Of a DNA stretch of 45,658 nt, positions 23,487 to 32,441 are shown piece by piece. This stretch comes from Desulforapulum autotrophicum (GTDB lineage: Bacteria; Desulfobacterota; Desulfobacteria; Desulfobacterales; Desulfolunaceae). Within the stretch, counting starts at the first letter, position 1; every line of letters begins with the position of its first letter. A model generated the notes under the pieces. The model had not been told where the DNA came from. It worked only from the letters and a program-made list of their open reading frames with translations, and did not search any database. A program made the translations under genes and the position numbers. The stretch is taken from NCBI GenBank assembly GCA_020723285.1, contig DYJE01000037.1, positions 1 to 45,658 on the forward strand, written 5' to 3'.

Positions 23487-24317
23487 TTATTCGGAGAGAC
23501 TTCGAAGAAGCTTGATCTCTGCGGCGTATCCCTCGATTTCATTGGGTGTTTCAAGAAGAAACGGAAGATGCCGGAGTTTGTCGTGGTTGATCACACGCCG
23601 TATGGCCTCGATGCCCAGGCTGCCCTCGCCGATTTTTTCGTGGCGGTCCTTGTGACTTGAAAAGGGATTTTTGCTGTCGTTCAGATGGATGGCGTATAGC
23701 CGCGACAAGCCAATGATCCGGTCGAATTCGGCGATAACCCCGTCCAGATCGTTCACGATATCGTAACCCGCGTCATAAACGTGACAGGTGTCCAGACAGA
23801 CGCCCAGCTTGTCGGAAAGCGTGACATTGTCCATGATGGCCCGGAGTTCCTCAAAGGTCCCGCCCACTTCGCTGCCTTTGCCTGCCATGGTTTCCAGCAG
23901 AACCAGAGTGCTCATGCCGGGTTTCAGAAGGGCGTTGAGCTGGGCCGTGATCATCGCGATGCCCGCCTCCACGCCCTGCCCCACATGACTTCCCGGATGG
24001 AAATTGTAGTAGTTGCCCGGCAGCCGTTCCATACGCGCAAGGTCCTCTTCCATGGCCATCATGGCGAAGGCCCTCGTCTTTTCCGTGTCGGAGCAGGGAT
24101 TTAACGTGTAAGGCGCATGGGCCACCATGGGAGCGAATCCGTGTTGTTTCACCAGGGCGTTGAATGCCGCCACATCGGCATCGTCAAGGGCCTTGGCTTT
24201 CCCGCCCCGCGGGTTCCGGGTGAAAAACTGAAAGGTGTTGGCCCCGATGCTCAGCGCTTCCTTCACCATATGGGCGTATCCCTGGGTCACCGATAGATGG
24301 CAGCCGATGTTCAGCAT
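23487..24317 (-). CDS. nfo: Endonuclease IV (AP endonuclease)
   Basis: 276 residues, the normal length. Signature motifs are present in order: [60 protein letters not shown] and RHEKIGEG, which hold the three zinc ligands. It cuts at abasic sites, the next step after the glycosylase encoded immediately downstream. Confidence 0.96.
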   Translation of the reverse strand: MLNIGCHLSVTQGYAHMVKEALSIGANTFQFFTRNPRGGKAKALDDADVAAFNALVKQHGFAPMVAHAPYTLNPCSDTEKTRAFAMMAMEEDLARMERLPGNYYNFHPGSHVGQGVEAGIAMITAQLNALLKPGMSTLVLLETMAGKGSEVGGTFEELRAIMDNVTLSDKLGVCLDTCHVYDAGYDIVNDLDGVIAEFDRIIGLSRLYAIHLNDSKNPFSSHKDRHEKIGEGSLGIEAIRRVINHDKLRHLPFLLETPNEIEGYAAEIKLLRSLSE

Positions 24318-24420
24318 GATAATTCTCCTTATTTTTATTATGAAAGCGACATGGCGGGCCGAACATCATCATTCGTTGAAAGCCCCCTCCTCAGCAGGGT
24401 GGCCATGCCGATCATGACCG

Positions 24421-26463
24421 TCATTCCGAATCTTCCGGCGCGCTTTTCCGCACCAGAGCCCAGACAATGCCGGGCCCTTTCGCTTCGCCGGAAAGAACCT
24501 GGCCGGACCAGAGGCTCATGGGTACGCGCACCACACCGGGAGGTTCGGTGAATTTTTCAGAAGGCCTGATTTTAAACGCTGTTTCCATGGTCCCTATCCA
24601 GGCTGGAAGTGCGGCTTCGGCCCCTGTTTCACCGGAACCGATGGGTGTGTTGTCGTCGCAGCCCACCCACACGCCGGTGGCCACCCTGGGTGAAAACCCA
24701 ACGAACAGGGCGTCTTTGTACTGATCCGTCGTACCCGTTTTTCCGGCCACAGGCTTGTTCATTTTTCGTGCAGGCCAGCCTGTGCCTTCCTTGATAACAC
24801 CGGTAAGCATGTCCGCCACAATAGCGGCGGTCTGGGGTGAAAGGGCGTTCTGTTTCCTGGGGGCGGCCTTGAAAATCTGTCGTCCACTCCGGTCTGTCAC
24901 GCTTTCGATGGCGTATGGCGCGATCCTGACGCCGTTGGCGGCGAATACCGCGTATGCGGAGGTCAGCTCGTAAAGGGTCACCACCGATGTGCCCAAAGCC
25001 AGGGACAGGTTGGGCTCCAGATTGGACTTGATGCCCAGACGGGCCGCCAGAGCCACCACCTCGGACGGGCCCACTTTGTCCAGCAGGCGGATGGCCGGAA
25101 TGTTCCGGCTGTGATCCAGGGCGCGTCTGAGCGTCATCTGGCCTTCGTACTGCCTGTCGTAGTTGTCCGGGGTCCACAGCCCGGCACGGGTTCCCATGGA
25201 ATAGGAAATGGGCGTGTCCATGATCAGCCGGTTCTGCCCCGAACCTTTATCGATGGCTGCGGCGTAGACAAAAGGCTTGAACGACGATCCCGGCTGGCGC
25301 TTGGCCTGGGTGGCCCTGTTGAAGGGACTTTTGAAGAAATTCCGTCCGCCCACCATGGCCAGAACGCCTCCGGTTTCCACATCGATGGATATGGCGGCGG
25401 TCTGGGGCGACGCTTTTTTCTTCCGCCGTTTCATGCGCTTTTCAAGAGCAGCCACATTCTTTTCCGCCGCCTTTTCCATGGCGTCCTGGAGTTCGCTTGA
25501 AAGGGTGGTCCTGATGGTGTAGCCGTTTTTATAAAGCTGGGCCGTGCCCACCATGGCTTCCATCTCTTTTTTCACATGCTCCACAAAGTACGGGGCCTTT
25601 ATTTTCCGGCGAAAACCTTTGTCCGTCACCACCGGTTCGGCGATGAGGGTTTCATACTCTTTTTTGCTGATGTATTCCCGCCGCCAGAGTGTTTTAAGAA
25701 CCTGGTTCCGGCGGTCTTTGGCCAGGTCGGGGTTGATCAGGGGCGAATACCGGGACGGGGCCTTGGGCATGGCGGCGATGAGGGCGCATTCCGACAGGGT
25801 GAGCTGGTCCGCACTTTTTCCGAAGAAGATATTGGCGGCCGATTCCACCCCGTAAGCCCCGCTTCCGAAATAAACCTGGTTCAGGTACAGTTCGAGGATC
25901 TCATCCTTGGTGTAACGGCGCTCCAGCTGAAACGCCAGTACCGCTTCCTGGGTTTTTCGGTGCATGGTTTTGTCGGATTTCAGGAACAGGGTCCTGGCCA
26001 GCTGCTGGCTGATGGTGCTGGCCCCTTCCACGAAATCCCGGGCCATGATGTCGCGGTACAGAGCCCGGATGATCCCCCGGAGGTCTATTCCGGTGTGGTC
26101 GTAGAAATTCTGGTCTTCGGTCTCGATAACGGCGGAGATGAGTTTCCGCGGGATTTTCGACAACGGCAGGGGGTCTCTTTTTTCTTCAAAAAACTCTCCC
26201 AGAAGAACGTCATCCGACGAATACACCCGTGAAACCGTGGACGGCTTGAAGGTCTTCAAACCTTCGATCTGGGGAAGATCCCGTGAAAAGGCGAAAAACG
26301 CCCCGATGAGAATTCCCGTGACCACTGCCGAAACCGTCACGGTTCCCAGTAAAACGACGTTGACGCCGACAAGCTTTCGGCGGCTCTTTTTCGGACGCAC
26401 GGGCATCTGATACCGTGAGCGCCGTACCTTGCCCGGTTCCTGTTTCTGTTTCGTCTGTGTCAA
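24421..26463 (-). CDS. Class A penicillin-binding protein, PBP1A family
   Basis: 680 residues. A basic cytoplasmic tail and one membrane helix (about 33-58) precede the GT51 glycosyltransferase (ETEDQNFYDHTGID, catalytic Glu near 116; EGASTISQQLARTLF). The transpeptidase has SSFK with active Ser393, SRN at 452-454 and KTGTTDQ at 575-581. It builds and crosslinks peptidoglycan. Complete, with its own upstream intergenic region of about 280 bases. Confidence 0.95.
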   Translation of the reverse strand: MTQTKQKQEPGKVRRSRYQMPVRPKKSRRKLVGVNVVLLGTVTVSAVVTGILIGAFFAFSRDLPQIEGLKTFKPSTVSRVYSSDDVLLGEFFEEKRDPLPLSKIPRKLISAVIETEDQNFYDHTGIDLRGIIRALYRDIMARDFVEGASTISQQLARTLFLKSDKTMHRKTQEAVLAFQLERRYTKDEILELYLNQVYFGSGAYGVESAANIFFGKSADQLTLSECALIAAMPKAPSRYSPLINPDLAKDRRNQVLKTLWRREYISKKEYETLIAEPVVTDKGFRRKIKAPYFVEHVKKEMEAMVGTAQLYKNGYTIRTTLSSELQDAMEKAAEKNVAALEKRMKRRKKKASPQTAAISIDVETGGVLAMVGGRNFFKSPFNRATQAKRQPGSSFKPFVYAAAIDKGSGQNRLIMDTPISYSMGTRAGLWTPDNYDRQYEGQMTLRRALDHSRNIPAIRLLDKVGPSEVVALAARLGIKSNLEPNLSLALGTSVVTLYELTSAYAVFAANGVRIAPYAIESVTDRSGRQIFKAAPRKQNALSPQTAAIVADMLTGVIKEGTGWPARKMNKPVAGKTGTTDQYKDALFVGFSPRVATGVWVGCDDNTPIGSGETGAEAALPAWIGTMETAFKIRPSEKFTEPPGVVRVPMSLWSGQVLSGEAKGPGIVWALVRKSAPEDSE

Positions 26464-26699
26464 TCCGGCCGTTCCCTTTGCTGTACAACCCCAATCCCGT
26501 AAAAATAAAACGTTATTTCCCTATATCATCTGGAAATAAAAATCAAATCAAAGGATTTTTCGATCAGGGACAAAGAACCGAAGATGGAAAAAACACTATC
26601 ACGTTATGGTCAATGTACGGCCATGTTGTTTTCGATATAACATGATGATAAAAAATACGGCGTTGAATCGTTCGTCTGTACTTTCATTATCTGTCCTGA

Positions 26700-26724
26700 G
26701 GGAGCGCCGGAAAACGGCGCTCCC
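26700..26724. terminator. GC-rich hairpin after the iron-sulfur protein gene
   Basis: A perfect 10-bp stem GGGAGCGCCG / CGGCGCTCCC with a 5-base loop. It lies just downstream of the minus-strand iron-sulfur gene. No T run follows on either strand, so it may be a terminator helper or a REP-type hairpin. Confidence 0.4.
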
Positions 26725-26742
26725 GGGTTGCCCTGGCTGTTA

Positions 26743-27732
26743 TCAATCGGGAATGAACGACGCGGGGCGCGTTTCAATGAGGGTGATGGCGCTTTCCGGG
26801 CAGGTGATGTGACAGAGGCCGCATCCCAGACAGAATTCGGCGTTCACCGAGGCTTTGTCGCTCTCGACGCTGATGGCGTTGAATTTGCACCGGTCGAGGC
26901 AGGTGCCGCAGCCGGAGCAGAGGCTTTCGTCCACGGTGGCGCAGAAACGGCTGGGGGCCGTGAGGTTCAGCCGCTCGGAGATGATCAGGGGCAGGGTCTG
27001 GCAGCAGCAGGAACAGCAGTTGCAGATGAAATGCCCCACATGGCTCTTGTTCATGGTCACATGGACCAGACCTTTCTGCTCGCAATCCCTCAGAATGGCG
27101 TAAGCCTCGTCTTTGCTGATCTTCCGGCCCGTGCCCCGGTCCAGGGTGTACAGGGCCGCGTTGCCCACCTGAATGCAGGCTTCCACGGGCATGTCGCACT
27201 TGTGGGCGATGACCCGGCAGGTGCACCGGGTGACGGCCAGGGCTTCCGATGTGTCGATGATCCGGTTCACGCTGTCCATGTCCAGAACCCGCTGCCTGCC
27301 CGAATCCACCGATTCCTCCACAGCGATGACCCGCGTGACCGCCGTGGGCAGCACTTTGGTGTAGAGCCGTGCGAAATCCGGCCATTCGGTTTCCATGAAC
27401 GTCTGCCACAGGTCGTGGTAGGCCTTGGTGGCTTCGGGCCAGAGAATGGTTCCGTCGTGGAACTGGATCAGATCCCGGCACATTTTATAGCGCGTTTCAC
27501 CGCCTTTCAGCGATTTGAAGGCCAACCCCTTGACGTAAAGGGTTTTGCACATCGCCTCCGTCTCTTCTTCGTTTTTTCCGATGTCCCTGGCCAGTTCGGC
27601 CGGAGTGCCCGGCATTTTCATCAGAAGATCGGCCTCGGACAGGCTCGCGATCATTTCAAACAATTGCGGAATCAGCTTGGAGCCGGACAGGAAGATCTTG
27701 TCGGTCATCTGTTCGTAAATGGTTTTTTCCAT
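26743..27732 (-). CDS. Cys-rich 4Fe-4S protein with two C-terminal ferredoxin motifs
   Basis: 329 residues. The C-terminus carries two CxxCxxCxxxC motifs (Cys 272, 275, 278, 282 and Cys 301, 304, 307, 311), each for a 4Fe-4S cluster. Upstream is an unusual Cys run CNCCSCCC at 237-244 and a CTC at 170-172 that may bind further clusters. The N-terminal 130 residues include a winged-helix-like region (TPAELARDIGKNEEETEAMCKTLYVKGL). Redox partner unknown. Similar proteins are common in sulfate reducers (from memory). It stands alone before an intergenic repeat. Confidence 0.85.
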   Translation of the reverse strand: MEKTIYEQMTDKIFLSGSKLIPQLFEMIASLSEADLLMKMPGTPAELARDIGKNEEETEAMCKTLYVKGLAFKSLKGGETRYKMCRDLIQFHDGTILWPEATKAYHDLWQTFMETEWPDFARLYTKVLPTAVTRVIAVEESVDSGRQRVLDMDSVNRIIDTSEALAVTRCTCRVIAHKCDMPVEACIQVGNAALYTLDRGTGRKISKDEAYAILRDCEQKGLVHVTMNKSHVGHFICNCCSCCCQTLPLIISERLNLTAPSRFCATVDESLCSGCGTCLDRCKFNAISVESDKASVNAEFCLGCGLCHITCPESAITLIETRPASFIPD

Positions 27733-27870
27733 GACGTTCCCCCTTTTTTAACAACAGGTTGTTTTAATCAATTGATGGATTACGGGACATTCCAACGCAT
27801 GGAAGCCCGGTGGTTTATGTTTTTGGTCATTTCCAAATTTTCAACGATCTTGAATGCACCAGCGCGCTCC

Positions 27871-28040
27871 CGTAGGTCGGCTTGAGGCACGAAAGCCGAC
27901 AACTGGCCCCATCCTTGTCATGCGGTACACGCCCATGTGCCACACCATCGCCACTATTCTCTGAACATCGTCTTAAAACGGTCGTCCGATTATTCCAAGG
28001 ATCGGGCCTTTTTGTCGGGTTTGAAGAACCCGACCTACGA
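27871..28040. repeat. Hairpin-ended repeat element with CGTAGGTCGG ends
   Basis: This fills most of a 347-base gap between the iron-sulfur gene and hypB. The left end is CGTAGGTCGGCTT with a hairpin GTCGGCTT / AAAGCCGAC. The right end is a hairpin GTCGGGTT / AACCCGAC followed by CTACGA, so the two ends are inverted copies of each other. No coding frame was seen. It resembles a REP or MITE-type element. Confidence 0.55.
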
Positions 28041-28079
28041 TTTCATCGTCGTTCATTCGGCGTTGGGCGTCCATCCACC

Positions 28080-28751
28080 TTAACCGATCACGCTTTTCAC
28101 CCGCGCCGTCAGCCACTGTGCCCACGCATCCACACCTTCACCGGTCTTTGCGGATATCTCGAAAATCGTCATGTCCGGGTTGATGGCACGCACCCTCTCC
28201 CTGAACACGTCCAGATTGAAGTCGGACAGGGGAAGGTAGTCCATTTTGTTGACGAGAAGCACCTGGCACACGGAAAACATCAGAGGGTATTTCAGGGGCT
28301 TGTCGTCTCCTTCGGGAATGGAGAGGATCATGGCGTTCAGATGGGCACCGGTTTCGAATTCCGCCGGGCACACCAGGTTGCCCACGTTTTCGAGGATCAC
28401 CAGATCGAAACGCGGGGAATCCATGGCGTCGAGGCCGGTTTTCACCATGGTGGCGTCCATGTGGCAGAACCCGCCGGTCTTGATCTGGATGGCTTCGGTT
28501 CCTGCGGCGGCGATTTTTTCCGCATCCACCTTGCTGTCGATGTCGGCTTCCATCACCCCGACTTTCAGATGCTTTCCGATAAGGGCAAGGGTGGCGAGAA
28601 GGGTGGTGGTCTTTCCCGCGCCGGGGGACGCCATCAGGTTCATGAGAAAGGTTTTTGAAGCGGTCAGCTCGGCGTTCAGGTTCTTCGCCATCAGGGCGTT
28701 GTCCGCCAGAATGTCTTCCTTGACTTCGATGATGCGCACGGCGTCGTTCAT
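28080..28751 (-). CDS. hypB: Hydrogenase nickel incorporation GTPase HypB
   Basis: About 223 residues from the start MNDAVRII. Walker A is ASPGAGKTTTL, followed by the ADIDSKVDAEK, GGFCHMDATM (metal Cys-His), ENVGNLVCPAEF and VNKMDYLP motifs of HypB. No N-terminal His-rich nickel store is present. It delivers nickel to [NiFe] hydrogenase with GTP hydrolysis. The ATG overlaps the hypA stop as ATGA. Confidence 0.93.
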   Translation of the reverse strand: MNDAVRIIEVKEDILADNALMAKNLNAELTASKTFLMNLMASPGAGKTTTLLATLALIGKHLKVGVMEADIDSKVDAEKIAAAGTEAIQIKTGGFCHMDATMVKTGLDAMDSPRFDLVILENVGNLVCPAEFETGAHLNAMILSIPEGDDKPLKYPLMFSVCQVLLVNKMDYLPLSDFNLDVFRERVRAINPDMTIFEISAKTGEGVDAWAQWLTARVKSVIG

Positions 28752-29098
28752 AACACCTCCATATTCTTGATTAAATATTCCCTGCCCGAAACAAGGCTGT
28801 GTTTGTCGCCCCCGCATTCCGGACACAACGGCTTCATGCCGTCCTTCACGTTGATTCTAAAGGAATGGCCGCAGGCCGAACAGCGCATCACCACGGGAAT
28901 GCGCTCGATTTTAAGCACCGCGCCTTCCGCAAGGCTCCCCTTGCTCACATAATCGAAATACTGCTGCATCCAGGCATCTTCCAGGTCGGACAGCTCCCCC
29001 ACCTGAAGATGAATGGCCACAACCTTCTTGACCTGGTTCGACGCCGCGTGCTTCAGCACCACGGCCAGAATGCTGTTCATCACCGGGAGTTCGTGCAT
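28748..29098 (-). CDS. hypA: Hydrogenase nickel chaperone HypA
   Basis: 116 residues starting MHELPVMN, the conserved HypA N-terminus whose His2 binds nickel. The zinc site is two Cys pairs, CSAC and CPEC. An AAGGA ribosome site precedes this ATG; an ATG eight codons upstream is less likely. Works with HypB, translated together. No hydrogenase genes lie in the window. Confidence 0.93.
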   Translation of the reverse strand: MHELPVMNSILAVVLKHAASNQVKKVVAIHLQVGELSDLEDAWMQQYFDYVSKGSLAEGAVLKIERIPVVMRCSACGHSFRINVKDGMKPLCPECGGDKHSLVSGREYLIKNMEVL

Positions 29099-29197
29099 GG
29101 TGTTTTCCTTGATGTTTGACACGTTCGGTTTTGTTTTGGGTTATGCCTCCGGCGCCCCCTGCCGGGCAATGTTGTTGGTTTAAGCATATTTGTTTCT

Positions 29198-29280
29198 GAT
29201 GGGCACACTGACGCTTTGCCCATCCTACATGATTCCGGTCTGTTGTCCGTAGGATGGGCAAAGGCGAAGCCGTGCCCATC
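29198..29280. repeat. 83-bp inverted-repeat element (ATGGGCA ends)
   Basis: The left arm 29198-29228 (GATGGGCAC, then TTTGCCCATCCTAC) is the reverse complement of the right arm 29249-29280 with a few mismatches, around a 20-base centre. Would fold to a long cruciform. Similar ATGGGCA repeats are widespread between bacterial genes, from memory. No coding content. Confidence 0.7.
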
Positions 29281-29360
29281 TCTTAGGCTGTCATCAAATC
29301 ACTTACCGGAACAAATTGGATCGATTAGTTTACAGACAAATCACACCCCAACCCGTTTGT

Positions 29361-29379
29361 CCAGCTTTTCAAAAGCTGG
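29361..29379. terminator. Perfect hairpin downstream of the patatin gene
   Basis: Arms CCAGCTTTT and AAAAGCTGG around one base. It lies about 35 bases after the stop of the minus-strand patatin gene. On that strand a T stretch lies upstream of the stem rather than after it, so its role as a terminator is uncertain; it may be another repeat hairpin. Confidence 0.4.
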
Positions 29380-29413
29380 CCGCCGGAGGCAAAAAACCAA
29401 CATTCCCCACACC

Positions 29414-30496
29414 TCACCCAAGAGGCCGCACCCGTTCCCTGATTTTCCCCGAGGCCACGTCCTCGCAGAACTGATCGGCCAGTTCGCGGCTGCGGCCGGC
29501 CACGGCTCGCCAGCAGGCGAAGCGGTCCGCATCCCGGTTGAAATAGGTTTTGAAATCGTTCCGGTCCGGGATTCTGGCGTTGGGAAGGGACGCGATGAAC
29601 TCGCGGGACGGGCTGACGAGAAGGACATTTTCCATGTGGGTTCTGTCCGGTTTCCGGTACGGGAGGTGTTTGTCCAGCCAGCCCGGCACCACCCGGTCCG
29701 TGTAGTGGGGAAACAGTACGATGCCGTCCGTGACGTTGTAGGGGATGTCCAGATGGTAGTCCATCACGCCGCCGTCCCTGTACACGCCGCGTGGGGCACC
29801 CGGAATATCTTTGACGCCAGTCATCACGATCGGAATGGCACCCGAGCCCAGGATGGCGGGTTTCATATTTTCCGGGCAAAGGGGCACGCGGTCTGTGGGG
29901 AAGGTGTTCATCCCGAAAAACGGAGGCGGGGTGCGGCTGTCGTAAAACAGGGTGCGGGTGAAAAAGTATTTGAGACTGCTCCGGCGGACCAGATTGGCCG
30001 CCACCGCTCCGGCAAGACCCGGAATCATCACGGCTTTTCGTTCGCTGGCCGTGAGGTGACGGCTCCGGGCTGCAAGGATGTTCAGGCGGAAAAACGGATG
30101 GGCCAGAACCTCTTGGGGCCCGTCGGCTCCCAGGTAATCTTCGATGATGTCCGCCCCCTTGTCCGTCACGTCCTTTGCCGCGGGTTTTCCCCGGTAAGCC
30201 TGGAGAATGTAGGCGTCCAAAAGCCGTTCGATGGCGTCTTCGGGGTTACTCCGCATGGCCGCCGCGAAACGGTAGGCACCGATGGATGAACCCAGAAGGT
30301 GGACGGGCTTTTCAGACGCGGTCAGCCAGTGGGGAAAAATGTAGCGGTCAAGACCGGAAAGAACGATCCATTTGGGACCTCCGGCCGCCCCGGCGATGAC
30401 CCGGATCATCGTCGGATCAAGGCCGTTATCCCTTATGGTTTTCAATGCGCCTGACCCGGCGAGGTAGGTAAGTTTGCTGGACATCGTCTTCCCCAT
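29414..30496 (-). CDS. Patatin-like phospholipase
   Basis: About 360 residues. The serine nucleophile motif is LLGSSIGAYRFAAA (G-S-S-I-G), and the catalytic Asp is in YRDGGVMD, the patatin Ser-Asp dyad. Expected to hydrolyse lipid acyl groups. The ATG chosen overlaps the stop of the ferredoxin-nitroreductase gene by one base (TGATG), which suggests one transcript. A GTG three codons upstream and an ATG four codons downstream are other options. No signal peptide, so cytoplasmic. Confidence 0.85.
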   Translation of the reverse strand: MGKTMSSKLTYLAGSGALKTIRDNGLDPTMIRVIAGAAGGPKWIVLSGLDRYIFPHWLTASEKPVHLLGSSIGAYRFAAAMRSNPEDAIERLLDAYILQAYRGKPAAKDVTDKGADIIEDYLGADGPQEVLAHPFFRLNILAARSRHLTASERKAVMIPGLAGAVAANLVRRSSLKYFFTRTLFYDSRTPPPFFGMNTFPTDRVPLCPENMKPAILGSGAIPIVMTGVKDIPGAPRGVYRDGGVMDYHLDIPYNVTDGIVLFPHYTDRVVPGWLDKHLPYRKPDRTHMENVLLVSPSREFIASLPNARIPDRNDFKTYFNRDADRFACWRAVAGRSRELADQFCEDVASGKIRERVRPLG

Positions 30497-31314
30497 CACA
30501 CCCACTGAACCACAGGCTCGTTTCTTGGGGGCATGCGGTGATACTTGAATTTCGGGAAACCCACCATCATGGCCGCGTAGTTTTCCATCCCGTCTTTAAG
30601 GCCCAGGGCTTCCTTCAAAGGAGGATAGCTGAGGGCGGCGGCGTTGAAAAATCCGTTCCAGCATCCGCCGAGACCAAAGGAAGGAATGGCCAGTTCCAGG
30701 TAGGTCATGGCGATGGAACAGGCGGGTTTCGCCATGGGGTTGGCCTTGTTGCCGTTGGCCAGAATCAGGTGGGGCGCGCTGCGGCTTACGGTGTCGAGGC
30801 CCATCTGCCATCCGGCCACCACCATGTCCAGGTGAAGCATGGCGGCGATTTTGGGCTGGTGTTCCATCATAGACTGCATCCATTCGATGACAAGGCCGCT
30901 CAGGCGGACCACGTCGTCCCGTCCGTACACCACCTGCCAGGAAACCGGCTGGCTGTTGTGGCCGGAGGGCGCGTAGCTGGCGATACGGATCAGTTCGGAC
31001 AGCGTTTCCCGGTCCACGGGTTTATCCTTGTACGTGCGGATGGAACGGCGGTACCGGAGGAAATGCTCGGCCTTTTCTGGGTCTAAGAGCAGGTCCTTGT
31101 TTACGGGCAGGCAGTCGCCAGGCCCCATGCTGTTGAGGGTGAAAGCCGCCGTTGGGCACACCGCCACGCAGTGTCCGCAGTGAATGCACAAGGCCTCGGC
31201 CCCGTTCACCGGCACGGGCAGACCGTCTTTCATCTGGATGATCTTCATGGGGCATTCCGCCGCGCAGATGCCGTCCTTGTTGCATGTGTCCGTGTCAATG
31301 GTCATGAATGCCAT
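30496..31314 (-). CDS. Ferredoxin domain fused to nitroreductase
   Basis: 272 residues. The first 60 form a two-cluster ferredoxin: CNKDGICAAECP (second Cys replaced by Asp14, as in some ferredoxins) and CIHCGHCVAVCP. The rest is a nitroreductase-fold flavin domain (RRSIRTYKDKPVDRETL, APSGHNSQPVSW). Such fusions reduce unknown substrates using ferredoxin electrons and are common in anaerobes. Coupled to the downstream patatin gene. Confidence 0.9.
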   Translation of the reverse strand: MAFMTIDTDTCNKDGICAAECPMKIIQMKDGLPVPVNGAEALCIHCGHCVAVCPTAAFTLNSMGPGDCLPVNKDLLLDPEKAEHFLRYRRSIRTYKDKPVDRETLSELIRIASYAPSGHNSQPVSWQVVYGRDDVVRLSGLVIEWMQSMMEHQPKIAAMLHLDMVVAGWQMGLDTVSRSAPHLILANGNKANPMAKPACSIAMTYLELAIPSFGLGGCWNGFFNAAALSYPPLKEALGLKDGMENYAAMMVGFPKFKYHRMPPRNEPVVQWV

Positions 31315-31376
31315 GATTTGTTCTCCTTGTGTGTTGGATTTAGCCGCTTCATATGTTCCCAGTCAAATATCCCTGA

Positions 31377-32267
31377 TCATATGAAGCGTTTGAGGTCGTC
31401 GACCACTTCGTCGACACTTTCGTAGAAGATGTTGGCTCCCAGAGTGAAATGCCCGAGGATGTCGTTAAGGCCGTTGGGAATGTAAGGGTACAACTTTTTA
31501 AGATTCATGAAGCGCCATTTGTGGAGAATGGAAAAATCTTCGGGTTCGGCGATTTCCCGGAGGTGTTTGTACACCAGCTCACCCTTGTCTTCTTCCTGAA
31601 GGTTGTGAAAACCCTTGCCGATGGTGAAGAGGAGGATGTTGCCCAGCCCCATGATATCCAGGCTGAAGGGGTTTTCCATGGATTCGTAATCGTAGTCGAA
31701 ATCGATCCACACATAGTTGCCGGTGCCGTTTTCGATGATGATGTGGTCGTTCCGCACATCGCCGTGCCGGAGCCCGCTGGCGTGAAGCACCCTAAGGCTC
31801 TGGAAGGCCTTGATCAGCTGGGCGAGAATGGCGGGAAAGATCTCGAAAAAATACGTCCGGTGGTCCATGGTCAGGCTTTCCACATACCGGTAGAGATTGA
31901 TGCCCGGAACGATGTCGATGACCCTCACGCTGTTCCCTTCGGTATCCGAATAGGCTCTGCCGTGCATGAAATGGGGATGGTCTTTCACCAGGTGAAGGAC
32001 ATGGCCTTCCTTTTCCGGATTCCTGAAGCAGGGAATCCGGACCACGCCGATGCTTGTTTCAAAACGTTCGAAAAAGGCGAGTTTCAGAATTTTACGCTCG
32101 CCGGTTTCCATGTCCACGCCTTTTTTGACCCAGAATTTGGGTTCGTCGAGCCCGAATCGTTCCTCCCGTTCATGACCTTTGATCAGGTAGCGTCGGCCTT
32201 CGACCTCGATGATGTCTCCGTAGTCGATGGCGAAGAAATTCGTGGTGTCCGTAAATATGCGATCCAT
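31377..32267 (-). CDS. Protein-kinase-like phosphotransferase
   Basis: 296 residues. The kinase catalytic loop is visible as LRHGDVRNDHIIIE (HxDxxxxN form) with a metal-binding WIDFDYD in place of DFG, and an upstream Lys-containing strand (GERKILKLAFFERFE). This fits the protein-kinase / aminoglycoside phosphotransferase-like superfamily. The substrate is unknown. It shares direction with the ferredoxin-nitroreductase gene 62 bases downstream. Confidence 0.75.
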   Translation of the reverse strand: MDRIFTDTTNFFAIDYGDIIEVEGRRYLIKGHEREERFGLDEPKFWVKKGVDMETGERKILKLAFFERFETSIGVVRIPCFRNPEKEGHVLHLVKDHPHFMHGRAYSDTEGNSVRVIDIVPGINLYRYVESLTMDHRTYFFEIFPAILAQLIKAFQSLRVLHASGLRHGDVRNDHIIIENGTGNYVWIDFDYDYESMENPFSLDIMGLGNILLFTIGKGFHNLQEEDKGELVYKHLREIAEPEDFSILHKWRFMNLKKLYPYIPNGLNDILGHFTLGANIFYESVDEVVDDLKRFI

Positions 32268-32441
32268 GGATAATCCCGGCTGTGGTGGTTAGGTCGTTTG
32301 ACCCACTATGCGGTATGTGGGAAAAAACTTCAAGGGGTTTCCCCATTGCGTTTATCCTTGCCCCCATGGCGTCCATATGATAGGGCTGCTGTTCCTGAAA
32401 CAGGGATGCATGACCATAAAACGGAGTATGAGATACAATCG

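Noticed and set aside
26728-27885. A 385-codon open frame on the plus strand.
   Set aside because: It is the mirror of the iron-sulfur protein gene, whose Cys motifs are unmistakable on the minus strand.
31449-32273. A 274-codon plus-strand open frame.
   Set aside because: It is opposite the kinase-like gene, and only the minus-strand product shows family motifs.
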